Positions 1 to 6,278 of a stretch of DNA of 43,126 nucleotides are shown here, in pieces (the first letter of the stretch is position 1; the number at the start of each line of letters is the position of its first letter). Location: assembly GCA_002773845.1 (NCBI GenBank), contig PEZZ01000034.1, positions 1 to 43,126 of the forward strand, written 5' to 3'. Under the pieces are notes generated by a model. It saw only the letters and a list, made by a program, of their open reading frames with translations, was not told the origin of the DNA and ran no database searches. Position numbers and translations under genes: made by a program. This stretch comes from Candidatus Buchananbacteria bacterium CG10_big_fil_rev_8_21_14_0_10_42_9. GTDB lineage: Bacteria; Patescibacteriota; Patescibacteriia; Buchananbacterales; 21-14-0-10-42-9.

Positions 1-1271
1 CTAAGATACAGAATCACGGTATTCGGAGTTTGTTTGGGGTAGGTAGGCTAAAAGCCACCCTATCCCAATCAGTAGCTCTACCCCCGTGATCTATTTACTT
101 AAGGCTAGTCCTAAAACTATTTCGAGGAGAACCAGCTATTGCCAGGTTCGATTAGCATTTCACCGCTAACCACAGCTCATCCCCGCGTTTTGCACAGCGC
201 GTGGGTTCGGACCTCCAGTTGATGTTACTCAACCTTCATCCTGGCCATGGTTAGATCACCTGGCTTCGGGTCTTGTACTTACTGCGGTCTATTTTCAATA
301 CTCGATCGCGTGACCGAGTATTAAAAATAGGGGCGGGCTATTAACCCTCGCTTTCACTTGGCCTTCTCCCTCTACGGGATTAAACAAGCAGTAAGCACAA
401 ACTCGTTGGCTCATTCTTCAATAGGCACGCCGTCATCCCTCACCTTTTTCGACCACTCAATGTGGGTTAGTTATGAACGAGAGCCGAAGGCGCTACTGCG
501 CTTTCAACAAACATTCATCCACAAAGTGTCATCAAAAAAGGTGAGGGACTCCGACTCCTTGTAAGCATATGGTTTCAAATACTATTTCATCCCCCTCACC
601 GGGGTGCTTTTCACCTTTCCCTCACGGTACTGGTTCACTATCGATCACTAAACGTATTTAGCCTTAGCGCATAGTCGCGCCAGGTTCCCACAGGGTTTCA
701 CGGCACCCGTGGTACTCAAGAGAAATTACCGTAGAGCTATAACCCATTTCGCCTTACAGGGCTATCACCTTCTTTGGCTCCGCTTTCCAGACGGATTCAA
801 CTATGGAAGTTATAATTCGTGCGCTCTACCTTGAGCCTGCAAGAGCTCAAAAGTAATCACCTTACAACCCTTAAAGAACATATGGACTTGCATCCTTCCG
901 TTCATTGTAATACCGAAGTACCACAACAAGTTTAGTTCTAAAAGTTTAGGCTCGTCCCTGTTCGCTCACCACTACTAAGGGAATCGAAGATTATTAGTCA
1001 CTACTCGCAAACATCTGCGAACACTGACTAACAATCCATTGTTTCTTTCTATTCCTCCAGCTACTAAGATGTTTCAATTCGCTGGGTCTTCTTCATACAC
1101 CTATGAATTCAGTGCATGATGCTTTGATCTTCCATCAAAGCGGGTTACCCCATTCGGAGATTCCCGGTTCAAAGGTTGCTTGCCACCTCACCGAGACTTT
1201 TCGCAGGCTGCTACGTCCTTCGTCGTCGTTTAATGTCGAGGCATCCACCATATGCCCTTACGTCATATAAT
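1..1271 (-). rRNA. 23S ribosomal RNA, 5' portion (partial)
   Basis: The reverse complement matches conserved 23S domain I-II landmarks in order: the 5' segment ending GGATGCC (near 1240-1247), the conserved GTACCGTGAGGGAAAGG block (near 615-635), and the GGTTCTCCTCGAA-type block near 120-140. By comparison with E. coli the window ends near position 900-950 of the molecule, and the mature 5' end lies near 1271 (plus or minus about 5). This stretch is about 300 bases longer than its E. coli counterpart. The extra length sits in helix 25 (437-547), the helix 16-18 region (about 795-955) and helix 13 (about 975-1045). No 16S sequence lies upstream; a protein gene ends at 1586 instead, so the operon is not the usual 16S-23S arrangement. 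Confidence 0.97.
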
Positions 1272-1380
1272 CATAAGAATCGCATTGCTTACGTTCTTAT
1301 GCATGCATAATGTGCATTATTAGATGCTGGTATACGTATAATTATACGTTGTCATCCGCGGGCGGCTCGCCCGTGAATGA

Positions 1381-1400
1381 CACTAAATTGTTAAGTTGCA
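1381..1400 (-). promoter_or_regulatory. boxA-like antitermination element in the 23S leader
   Basis: The minus strand reads TGCAACTTAACAATTTAGTG, close to the E. coli rrn boxA core TGCTCTTTAACAATTTA (three mismatches). It lies about 110 bases before the mature 23S 5' end, where NusB/NusE-dependent antitermination elements are normally found. A weaker boxA-like string occurs near 1488-1500. Function is inferred from similarity and position only. Confidence 0.55.
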
Positions 1401-1449
1401 GTCTTTAGCTTCCGGCCAGTGGCTTCAAAATGTTTGAGGACACTCGTCA

Positions 1450-1479
1450 GAAATTAAAAAAACCGCCTCGTAGCGGTTT
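1450..1479 (-). terminator. Terminator-like hairpin inside the 23S leader
   Basis: On the minus strand AAACCGC (1479-1473) pairs with GCGGTTT (1466-1460) around a six-base loop, followed by a T-rich tail (1460-1450). It lies between the only good promoter (1554-1582) and the 23S gene. It could stop readthrough from the upstream protein gene, or act as an attenuator that boxA-type antitermination must overcome. Confidence 0.6.
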
Positions 1480-1509
1480 ACCCCACAAGTTAAAAGTGCG
1501 CGGTCCCGC

Positions 1510-1542
1510 TTAGCTTCCGTTCATGTAAGTTAGTTTTTTCAT
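1510..1542 (-). CDS. Possible 10-residue leader peptide ahead of 23S rRNA
   Basis: The mini-ORF reads MKKLTYMNGS and then a TAA stop. It begins about 5 bases after the predicted transcription start (near 1547) of the consensus promoter at 1554-1582 and ends about 30 bases before the terminator-like hairpin at 1479-1450. An AGGAGA string lies just before the ATG but would be mostly upstream of, or at, the transcript start. A short ORF of this size can occur by chance. Coding is suggested only by its recurrence in the same layout (mini-ORF then hairpin) upstream of polA and the cupin gene. Confidence 0.25.
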   Translation of the reverse strand: MKKLTYMNGS

Positions 1543-1553
1543 ATATCTCCTGT

Positions 1554-1582
1554 ATTATAGGGTAATTCTAAAAGGCTGTCAA
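1554..1582 (-). promoter_or_regulatory. Consensus sigma-70 promoter of the 23S rRNA transcript
   Basis: TTGACA (1582-1577) and TATAAT (1559-1554) are separated by exactly 17 bases on the minus strand, a perfect consensus promoter. The predicted start is near 1547, giving a 5' leader of about 275 bases. The stretch 1272-1585 holds no other gene: it contains the promoter, a mini-ORF, a terminator-like hairpin, the boxA-like element, and a strong stem near 1350-1382 (GTCAT...ATGAC with GGGC/GCCC inside). The promoter suggests the unlinked 23S gene is transcribed strongly on its own. Confidence 0.9.
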
Positions 1583-1585
1583 GGA

Positions 1586-3037
1586 TTATCTGTTAGCAAG
1601 TTCTAAATAGGTTGTCCCCAACTTTTTAACCAAGGCCGACGTGCAATATGAAATATTTTGGCTAGTTTTAGCAAATTCCTGACATCTATACAATCCCCGC
1701 ACCCGAAAGGGAGGCAAAATATCAGGCGGCGTGTCTTGAACGCCGTAGTAAGCAAGTTTAGCCCCGTAGGATTTTGCCACCTTATAAATTTCTAAAAATG
1801 CATCCGCTTGATCAATTTCTTGCTCTGACTCGCCTTCAATTGAGTCATCCCACCATAAATGGTCAACGTAAATTGGTTTTCGCTCGAGCTCAACTAGGCT
1901 TTGTAAAATTGAATTTAAATCATCAGCACTATTTCCTAAATAAGAAACTTTCCAAGCGTCAAACATTTCGACAGCATTAAAATTTAATACTTGACTTAAA
2001 TAATCAATTTTTTCTTCCCTAGACTCGGCACTATCACTAATACTAAAACTTACGCTGCCAAAAATTATTTGCGCATCAGAGTTCGCCTCTTTAATCGCTT
2101 CGCTGGTGGCCTGTAAGGTAGTAAAATATTTTCCGGGCGAAAGAGCGCCCAAAGTAAACTGATTATAAGCATCCGGATCAGTCGCCACCTCAAAGTAATT
2201 TATCGCTTGAGTTAAGCCCGGCATATCCTCAACTTCATCGCCATCATAGCGCTCAACCAATTGCTGAACATAATTTTGGTAATCATCTATATCATAATTT
2301 AAAACTTGGCGGTTGTTGGAGTTAACCACGCTTGGCCGTGGCCACGGCGAAATCATCACAACTAATGGAATTTTATTTTGATTAAACTTTTGGACTATTT
2401 TATCCTGCAGTGAAAAATCATAAACTCCATTTTCGCTTTCGGCTAAAGTAAAATCAAAGCCGCCAACTTCGCTAGCACTTAAGCGGTAGTAGCTCGCGCC
2501 CGATTCTTTTATCAACGCCAAGCTGCGATTCAAATATTCATCAAATTCTTCACCGCTTAGAAATTGAAATAATTCCCGTGACGGCGCTACAATTCCGGCA
2601 ATGCCTAATTCTCCCTTGATAGTTCCTGGCCGAACTAATTTACACTCTCCCAGACAACATGTTCCGTCCCACGCCTCAACGCTTTCGCCATTACACAAAT
2701 CAGCTTCTAAACAAACCTTACCGCCAAGCTCAGCGCAATTTGATAACGGTGCTAATACCCCGGGCTGGCTGTCTGGCACTTTATTATTATTCGATGGCCC
2801 ATACTTTTGCCTAACTGACTTAACAATCTCACAAATTTTAGTATCGCATTTTTTGGCATAATAACTTTCGCGAACAACAAAAATTAAATAACCGCCCACG
2901 ATCGTTAAGGCGACTAAAAACAAAGAATTACCGACAATCCGCTTAAATCTAAAAATATTTCGCGGCCGAGATTTTGTCTGCCGCGGCTTAACACTGTCTA
3001 CAGACCAAGCATTTTGTTGGCGCTTACGCTTGCTCAT
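1586..3037 (-). CDS. Membrane-anchored glycoside-hydrolase-like protein
   Basis: The 483-residue protein has a basic N-terminus (1-32) and one hydrophobic segment (about 33-52) that should act as a signal anchor and place the rest outside the cell. Residues about 70-135 are cysteine-rich, with the spacing of a small disulfide module. Residues about 145-480 look like a TIM-barrel of the GH5/GH39 clan: the string VVMISPWPRPS and the strand YFEVATDPD, where a general acid Glu would be expected. At the position of the second catalytic Glu the sequence reads IYVDHLWWDD, without a clear Glu, so activity is doubtful. The 91-residue gene ends 15 bases upstream and the two are probably cotranscribed. 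The 23S promoter begins 4 bases after the stop. The family assignment is inferred from fold-like patterns only. Confidence 0.6.
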   Translation of the reverse strand: MSKRKRQQNAWSVDSVKPRQTKSRPRNIFRFKRIVGNSLFLVALTIVGGYLIFVVRESYYAKKCDTKICEIVKSVRQKYGPSNNNKVPDSQPGVLAPLSNCAELGGKVCLEADLCNGESVEAWDGTCCLGECKLVRPGTIKGELGIAGIVAPSRELFQFLSGEEFDEYLNRSLALIKESGASYYRLSASEVGGFDFTLAESENGVYDFSLQDKIVQKFNQNKIPLVVMISPWPRPSVVNSNNRQVLNYDIDDYQNYVQQLVERYDGDEVEDMPGLTQAINYFEVATDPDAYNQFTLGALSPGKYFTTLQATSEAIKEANSDAQIIFGSVSFSISDSAESREEKIDYLSQVLNFNAVEMFDAWKVSYLGNSADDLNSILQSLVELERKPIYVDHLWWDDSIEGESEQEIDQADAFLEIYKVAKSYGAKLAYYGVQDTPPDILPPFRVRGLYRCQEFAKTSQNISYCTSALVKKLGTTYLELANR

Positions 3038-3052
3038 TAAACTTAACCATTC

Positions 3053-3328
3053 TTATACTTCTTTGTTCCGCTGTTCGCCGGCTTTTTTAACAGCTTCACT
3101 CCAAGCCGCCAAAGCCTTGCCGTACTCTGAGCTAGCTCTATCAATTTGTTCTAGCAACCCTTCATTTTCCATTATTTCCATAGCCTTTGCGGGTTCATGT
3201 TGGGCTTGAATTTCTTTCACTTGAGCCATTAAATCGCTCAGCACCTGTTCTGCTATCATAGCTTCTTGGAATAGGCTATCCATATTTTGTTCTAACTCAG
3301 AGTTTGGTTTGTTGGCTCGCTCAATCAT
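3053..3328 (-). CDS. Small hypothetical coiled-coil protein
   Basis: The 91-residue protein is rich in Glu, Ala, Gln and Lys with heptad-like spacing of Leu/Ile/Met, suggesting one or two amphipathic helices (about 10-50 and 55-85). There is no signal peptide, membrane segment or recognisable motif. It lies between tRNA-Leu (17 bases upstream) and the membrane glycosidase-like gene (15 bases downstream), all on the minus strand, so it may be cotranscribed with both. I do not recognise the family. It is probably real, given the tight packing and the absence of any better ORF here. Confidence 0.65.
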   Translation of the reverse strand: MIERANKPNSELEQNMDSLFQEAMIAEQVLSDLMAQVKEIQAQHEPAKAMEIMENEGLLEQIDRASSEYGKALAAWSEAVKKAGEQRNKEV

Positions 3329-3345
3329 ACATTTATTTTATTAAT

Positions 3346-3430
3346 TGGTGCCGCGGGAGAGACTCGAACTCTCACACCCGAAGGCACTAGCTCCTAAGGC
3401 TAGCGTGTCTACCAATTTCACCACCGCGGC
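3346..3430 (-). tRNA. tRNA-Leu (anticodon UAG)
   Basis: The minus strand folds as a class II tRNA. The acceptor stem is GCCGCGG/CCGCGGC, the D-loop contains the Leu-type GAAATTGGTAGACACG, the anticodon stem CTAGC/GCTAG encloses the loop CTTAGGA (anticodon TAG), there is a long variable arm (TGCCTTCGGGTG), and the T-arm contains GTTCGAGTC. The discriminator is A and the terminal CCA is encoded. UAG reads CUN leucine codons. Confidence 0.95.
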
Positions 3431-3448
3431 ATGCCACACAACCCTCTA

Positions 3449-3477
3449 TTTGTAAACAAAAAAAGACATTGTGTCAA
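3449..3477 (-). promoter_or_regulatory. Promoter of tRNA-Leu
   Basis: TTGACA (3477-3472) and TACAAA (3454-3449) are 17 bases apart on the minus strand. The predicted start is near 3442, 12 bases before the tRNA 5' end. Confidence 0.8.
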
Positions 3478-3494
3478 TTGATAAACGTGACAAA

Positions 3495-3525
3495 GCGGCC
3501 GTACCCCCGAAGGGAAATCGGCCGC
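3495..3525 (-). terminator. Strong hairpin after the zinc-ribbon orphan gene
   Basis: GCGGCCG and CGGCCGC pair around an inner TCCC/GGGG stem with a TTCG-type loop. A smaller hairpin (GTGTC...GGACAC, near 3534-3552) precedes it. The T tail is poor (CTTTGTC), so this may be a processing or stability structure rather than an efficient terminator. Confidence 0.5.
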
Positions 3526-3555
3526 CCGCGAATTGTGTCCCCTCCGAGACACTTA

Positions 3556-4176
3556 TTATGGGCCGCCACTGCCCATGATGAGGTCAAACAAGTCGTGCGG
3601 GTCTGCCCCTTTAAGCTCCCGCACCTCTTCGTCTGGTATCGACGGAACGCTCTGTTCGTCTTGCTCTGTGAGGCGAAAAAGTTCTATCGCCTTGCCGGCC
3701 TCCTCTAGGCCGTAGAGATACTCCCTCGCCCTCTCCAGCACACCCCTGTGGATCAGGCTAGTGAAGTGTTCTATGGCTTCATCCCTGCCGGCATGCAGCA
3801 AGGCATCCTTGTCGATTGGCACCATTTCTCCATAGAACAGCAGAACCATCTCTCCTGACGGGATTTTTGTTGCCCACGTAATGCCCTCTGGGCTTTCGTC
3901 GGCGTAAAAAAAATCGCGCAGGCGTTTCTTTATCAGTACAGCAACTGCCCTTTCCAAGCAGTACAGTTTTTCTGCCGTACTTACATCTTCCGACAGTAAG
4001 ACTTTGCCGTCTACCGGCCACGCCAGACCGAGTAAAGCCAAGCGGGCTTCGCCACACTTGCAAGGAAAGAGTGCAAGGTTCATTGGTGGCAGTTGAGGCT
4101 GGTCCCAATACTCCCTGCAGCTTGGACATCTCGCATCTTCAGGGTTCCACTCTGGAACCAACATCGGGTCCTCCAT
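3556..4176 (-). CDS. Orphan zinc-ribbon-like protein (GC-rich cassette 1)
   Basis: The 206-residue protein of unknown family has an N-terminal cysteine pair CPSC (17-20) and a second pair CKC (39-41), which could form a zinc ribbon. The rest is mixed helix and strand, rich in Glu, Leu and Ala, and ends in a glycine tail. No catalytic motif is recognised. Codon use differs sharply from neighbouring core genes: GAG, CTC, GTC and GCC are frequent, while neighbours favour AAA, ATT and TTA. The start is fixed by a perfect SD, AGGAGGTGTTTCATGGA, which almost matches the start of the cassette gene at 5601. A promoter, the gene and a strong hairpin make a self-contained unit between tRNA-Leu and pgi. 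Likely acquired; function unknown. Confidence 0.75.
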   Translation of the reverse strand: MEDPMLVPEWNPEDARCPSCREYWDQPQLPPMNLALFPCKCGEARLALLGLAWPVDGKVLLSEDVSTAEKLYCLERAVAVLIKKRLRDFFYADESPEGITWATKIPSGEMVLLFYGEMVPIDKDALLHAGRDEAIEHFTSLIHRGVLERAREYLYGLEEAGKAIELFRLTEQDEQSVPSIPDEEVRELKGADPHDLFDLIMGSGGP

Positions 4177-4212
4177 GAAACACCTCCTTTAGGAGAGGAC
4201 ACTCCTATATTA

Positions 4213-4241
4213 ATCTTGCTCCAGGCAAATTGCTTTGTCAA
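4213..4241 (-). promoter_or_regulatory. Probable promoter of cassette 1
   Basis: TTGACA (4241-4236) is followed after 17 bases by CAAGAT (4218-4213), a weak -10. Other A/T-rich hexamers a few bases further downstream could serve instead. The leader then carries the strong SD. Confidence 0.45.
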
Positions 4242-4278
4242 ACATAAAACACCATCTTTGGTAAAAACAATGGTGTTT
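4241..4278 (-). terminator. Terminator of the glucose-6-phosphate isomerase gene
   Basis: On the minus strand AAACACCAT (4278-4270) pairs with ATGGTGTTT (4255-4247), followed by TTATGTTTG. It lies just after the pgi stop codon at 4284. Confidence 0.7.
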
Positions 4279-4283
4279 AAATA

Positions 4284-5519
4284 TCAATCTTTTAAAGCCT
4301 GAAACTTAATCCGCTTTTCAAAACTAATTTGCTTAGCCGCTTCTACTTCTGGCTGGTCAAATGGATTTTGGTTGCGAAGCAGTGCCGAGTACACGGTAAA
4401 GTAATGCCAAAAAGATAAAAACCAACCAACTGATTCGTAGCTTGTGTCTTTAACTGTCATCACAATATGCGGAATGCCGCGTGCTTCCGCGTTTTCACGC
4501 ACACCTTGATAATCAAAATGCAACCCGGCGTCAAATGGCACTTTATGAATATCACTCAATATCCCGTCTCGCAATGGCACGTCGCGTAAATCCTCCGGGA
4601 TTTTATTAGCCATCTTATTTTGTTGCATAAAACGGTCATTTACAATAAAAAATCCTAATACATTTTTACGACCGCCAAAAAATCTTTGGTTAGTGTGGTG
4701 TTGGCTCTCTGGTGCCATATCGCCAAAAATAGTTTGGCCCCTGCCGCCCTTGCCTGTACTTTCGTGAATAAGCTGAATCATCAATGGTAAAAATCCGGCA
4801 TACTCAAATGAATAAATCGGCGCAAAAATTTCGGTATAACCTTTGCGTTCCAATAAATAACAATACAGGGCCGACAAAAAAGCTTGGTTTTGTTTTAGGT
4901 TAGCGCGATAACCATAATCTTTGTACGCAATATTGGCGGCTTTATCAATGGCTTTAATATCTAAACCCATCAAGTAAGCAATGCCGTAAGCGCACTCACT
5001 GCGCCCGCTGTAACGACCGCCAACCTCAGGATGCTCTAAAATATCCCATTTTCTTTTTTTAGCCACCTCGCACAATGTGCCTTTATGCGGAGAAGTAACA
5101 GGTAAAATTTTGTACTCATCCCAAAAAGCGGTCAGGGGCTCAAGCACATCTAAATTAGTACCTGATTTGGAAATTGGCATGACTAAAGTATCTTTTGGCC
5201 TGTATTTCTTTTTCAGCTCGGTAATTAACTGCGGCTCCATCGTGCTTAAAAAGAAAACGTCTTTTTTGTTCCGCTTGGTTTGTAGGGCCTGATAATAAGC
5301 CAAAGCGCTAGTACGTGAGCCACCATTAGCAATTACAATAATATTTTTATACTTTTGATACGGCTTACAAGTACGGGCAATTTTATTATAATTTGGTTTA
5401 TGTGTTTGAAAAGATGGCAGCTCTAACTTTGCTAATCTTTTTTTAAAAGCGCCAAAGTTAAATTTTTTAGTATCCACTTTGGCGTACCGCGCATCTATTA
5501 CAATTACATTTTTTGACAT
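4284..5519 (-). CDS. pgi: Glucose-6-phosphate isomerase
   Basis: The enzyme interconverts glucose-6-phosphate and fructose-6-phosphate in the cytosol. The protein shows a sugar-isomerase (SIS) fold: IVIANGGSRTSALAYYQAL (phosphate loop), the PISKSGTNLD block, the signature-like GGRYSGRSECAYGIAY, and the HESTGKGGRG segment carrying the conserved Glu, followed by a conserved His-rich stretch. At about 411 residues it is shorter than the 550-residue E. coli enzyme and nearer the short bacterial/archaeal PGIs. An 18-residue upstream extension is possible, but I chose ATG 5519 because a TATAAT (5534-5529) would start the transcript only 3 bases before it. It feeds glucose released by the GH15/GH57/ROK genes elsewhere in the window into glycolysis. 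Confidence 0.88.
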   Translation of the reverse strand: MSKNVIVIDARYAKVDTKKFNFGAFKKRLAKLELPSFQTHKPNYNKIARTCKPYQKYKNIIVIANGGSRTSALAYYQALQTKRNKKDVFFLSTMEPQLITELKKKYRPKDTLVMPISKSGTNLDVLEPLTAFWDEYKILPVTSPHKGTLCEVAKKRKWDILEHPEVGGRYSGRSECAYGIAYLMGLDIKAIDKAANIAYKDYGYRANLKQNQAFLSALYCYLLERKGYTEIFAPIYSFEYAGFLPLMIQLIHESTGKGGRGQTIFGDMAPESQHHTNQRFFGGRKNVLGFFIVNDRFMQQNKMANKIPEDLRDVPLRDGILSDIHKVPFDAGLHFDYQGVRENAEARGIPHIVMTVKDTSYESVGWFLSFWHYFTVYSALLRNQNPFDQPEVEAAKQISFEKRIKFQALKD

Positions 5520-5528
5520 ATTGAATAC

Positions 5529-5534
5529 ATTATA
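5529..5534 (-). promoter_or_regulatory. -10 element of a near-leaderless pgi transcript
   Basis: TATAAT on the minus strand ends 9 bases before the pgi ATG, predicting a 3-base 5' leader. The -35 region (CTCAAG at 17 spacing) is weak. The region is shared with the divergent promoter of cassette 2. Confidence 0.6.
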
Positions 5535-5600
5535 ACACAAGTTGACTAGTTCTTGAGAAAAGTATAAGGTCACTTAGATCCGCCAACCAGGAGGTGTATC

Positions 5601-5894
5601 ATGGACGGAACACTGATTATTCAATTTCAACGCTGGCGAAAGCGTTGGACCCGCACGCTCGTCTTGGCTGGCCGTGCAGCCGGGGCGAAAACCCACTGGC
5701 GGGCCACCATGGTCAAGCCGGGTGAAGCCTCTGAGGGTAGCCTTGCGCCTCCCTCTTACGAGATAACCCTTGAAGATGGCAACAACACCATACCGGCGCT
5801 GGTAACGTGGCCTAACCACGTGCCCACCCTAATCCGCACCGATACCGGCCAGCGGCTTGGCACGGTGAAAACCCTACGCACTGTCTACGCGTAG
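5601..5894 (+). CDS. Orphan protein, GC-rich cassette 2, first gene
   Basis: The 97-residue basic protein has no signal peptide or membrane segment. The N-terminal third is Arg- and Trp-rich (FQRWRKRWTR), and the remainder looks beta-rich, ending RTDTGQRLGTVKTLRTVYA. No family is recognised. The start is set by a perfect SD: AGGAGGTGTATCATGGA, one base different from the start region of the orphan gene at 4176. Codons are GC-ending, unlike neighbouring core genes. A second small gene follows after 12 bases with its own SD, so the two form a bicistron with a strong terminator. It is transcribed divergently from pgi; a possible promoter is TTGACT near 5540 with TATAAG 15 bases on. Function unknown; likely acquired. 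Confidence 0.7.
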   Translation: MDGTLIIQFQRWRKRWTRTLVLAGRAAGAKTHWRATMVKPGEASEGSLAPPSYEITLEDGNNTIPALVTWPNHVPTLIRTDTGQRLGTVKTLRTVYA

Positions 5895-5906
5895 AAGGAG
5901 GCATAT

Positions 5907-6143
5907 ATGCCGCCCGCGCTACAGGTTAGTCCGCTCGACGATGCGGCAGTTGGGGACGTGTTCTGTCTCCAGGTGGACGTGTTGGGGCAGGCGCACTGTC
6001 GCATCGAGGCAGTCACCGCTCGCACCCGGACGGTCTATGCAGTCGAACAAAGTGGGCGAAAAATCCGCCGCCACAAAGGTGGATGGTACTTCGACTATGG
6101 CCCTTATGGCTTGCTCGAAATCATCAGCGCGGAGAAGTGCTGA
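5907..6143 (+). CDS. Orphan protein, GC-rich cassette 2, second gene
   Basis: The 78-residue protein has no recognised family. The pattern VGDVFCLQVDV...HCRIEAVTARTRTVYAV is beta-rich, followed by a basic patch SGRKIRRHKGGW and an aromatic-glycine string YFDYGPYG, suggesting a small beta-barrel or SH3-like fold. It has two internal cysteines plus one at the C-terminus. Its start has a perfect SD (AAGGAGG, 6 bases before ATG). It is 12 bases downstream of the first cassette gene, with the same GC-rich codon use, and is followed at once by a strong terminator. The pairing of two tiny genes suggests they act together; no function can be assigned. Confidence 0.7.
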   Translation: MPPALQVSPLDDAAVGDVFCLQVDVLGQAHCRIEAVTARTRTVYAVEQSGRKIRRHKGGWYFDYGPYGLLEIISAEKC

Positions 6144-6165
6144 TGAAACCAATTCATCCCTCCCG

Positions 6166-6204
6166 CGCCCCGCCGGTCTGTGTCCGACGGGGCGTTCTCT
6201 TTTA
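6166..6204 (+). terminator. Intrinsic terminator of cassette 2
   Basis: CGCCCCGCCGG (6166-6176) pairs with CCGACGGGGCG (6184-6194) around a 7-base loop, then TTCTCTTTTATT. A very stable canonical terminator that ends just as the next promoter begins. Confidence 0.9.
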
Positions 6205-6233
6205 TTGACAAAATCTATTGCTTAAACTAAACT
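6205..6233 (+). promoter_or_regulatory. Promoter of the lamin-tail protein gene
   Basis: TTGACA (6205-6210) and TAAACT (6228-6233) are 17 bases apart. The predicted start is near 6240. The transcript would open with a tight hairpin, GGCGCC-TTG-GGCGCC (6243-6257), followed by TTTTAT, which could be a 5' stabiliser or an attenuator. Confidence 0.75.
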
Positions 6234-6278
6234 GTTTTTACTGGCGCCTTGGGCGCCTTTTATCATTAAGAAAATCCT

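Noticed and set aside
358-564. A 68-codon ORF on the plus strand
   Set aside because: It lies antisense within 23S rRNA and spans the helix 25 insert; no start signals.
3489-4239. 8-bp inverted repeat GACAAAGC/GCTTTGTC at the edges of cassette 1
   Set aside because: It overlaps the -35 of the cassette promoter and the terminator edge and is too short to call terminal repeats.
5919-6152. Minus-strand ORF opposite the second cassette 2 gene
   Set aside because: It mirrors the plus-strand gene, which has an SD and terminator; the minus strand has neither.
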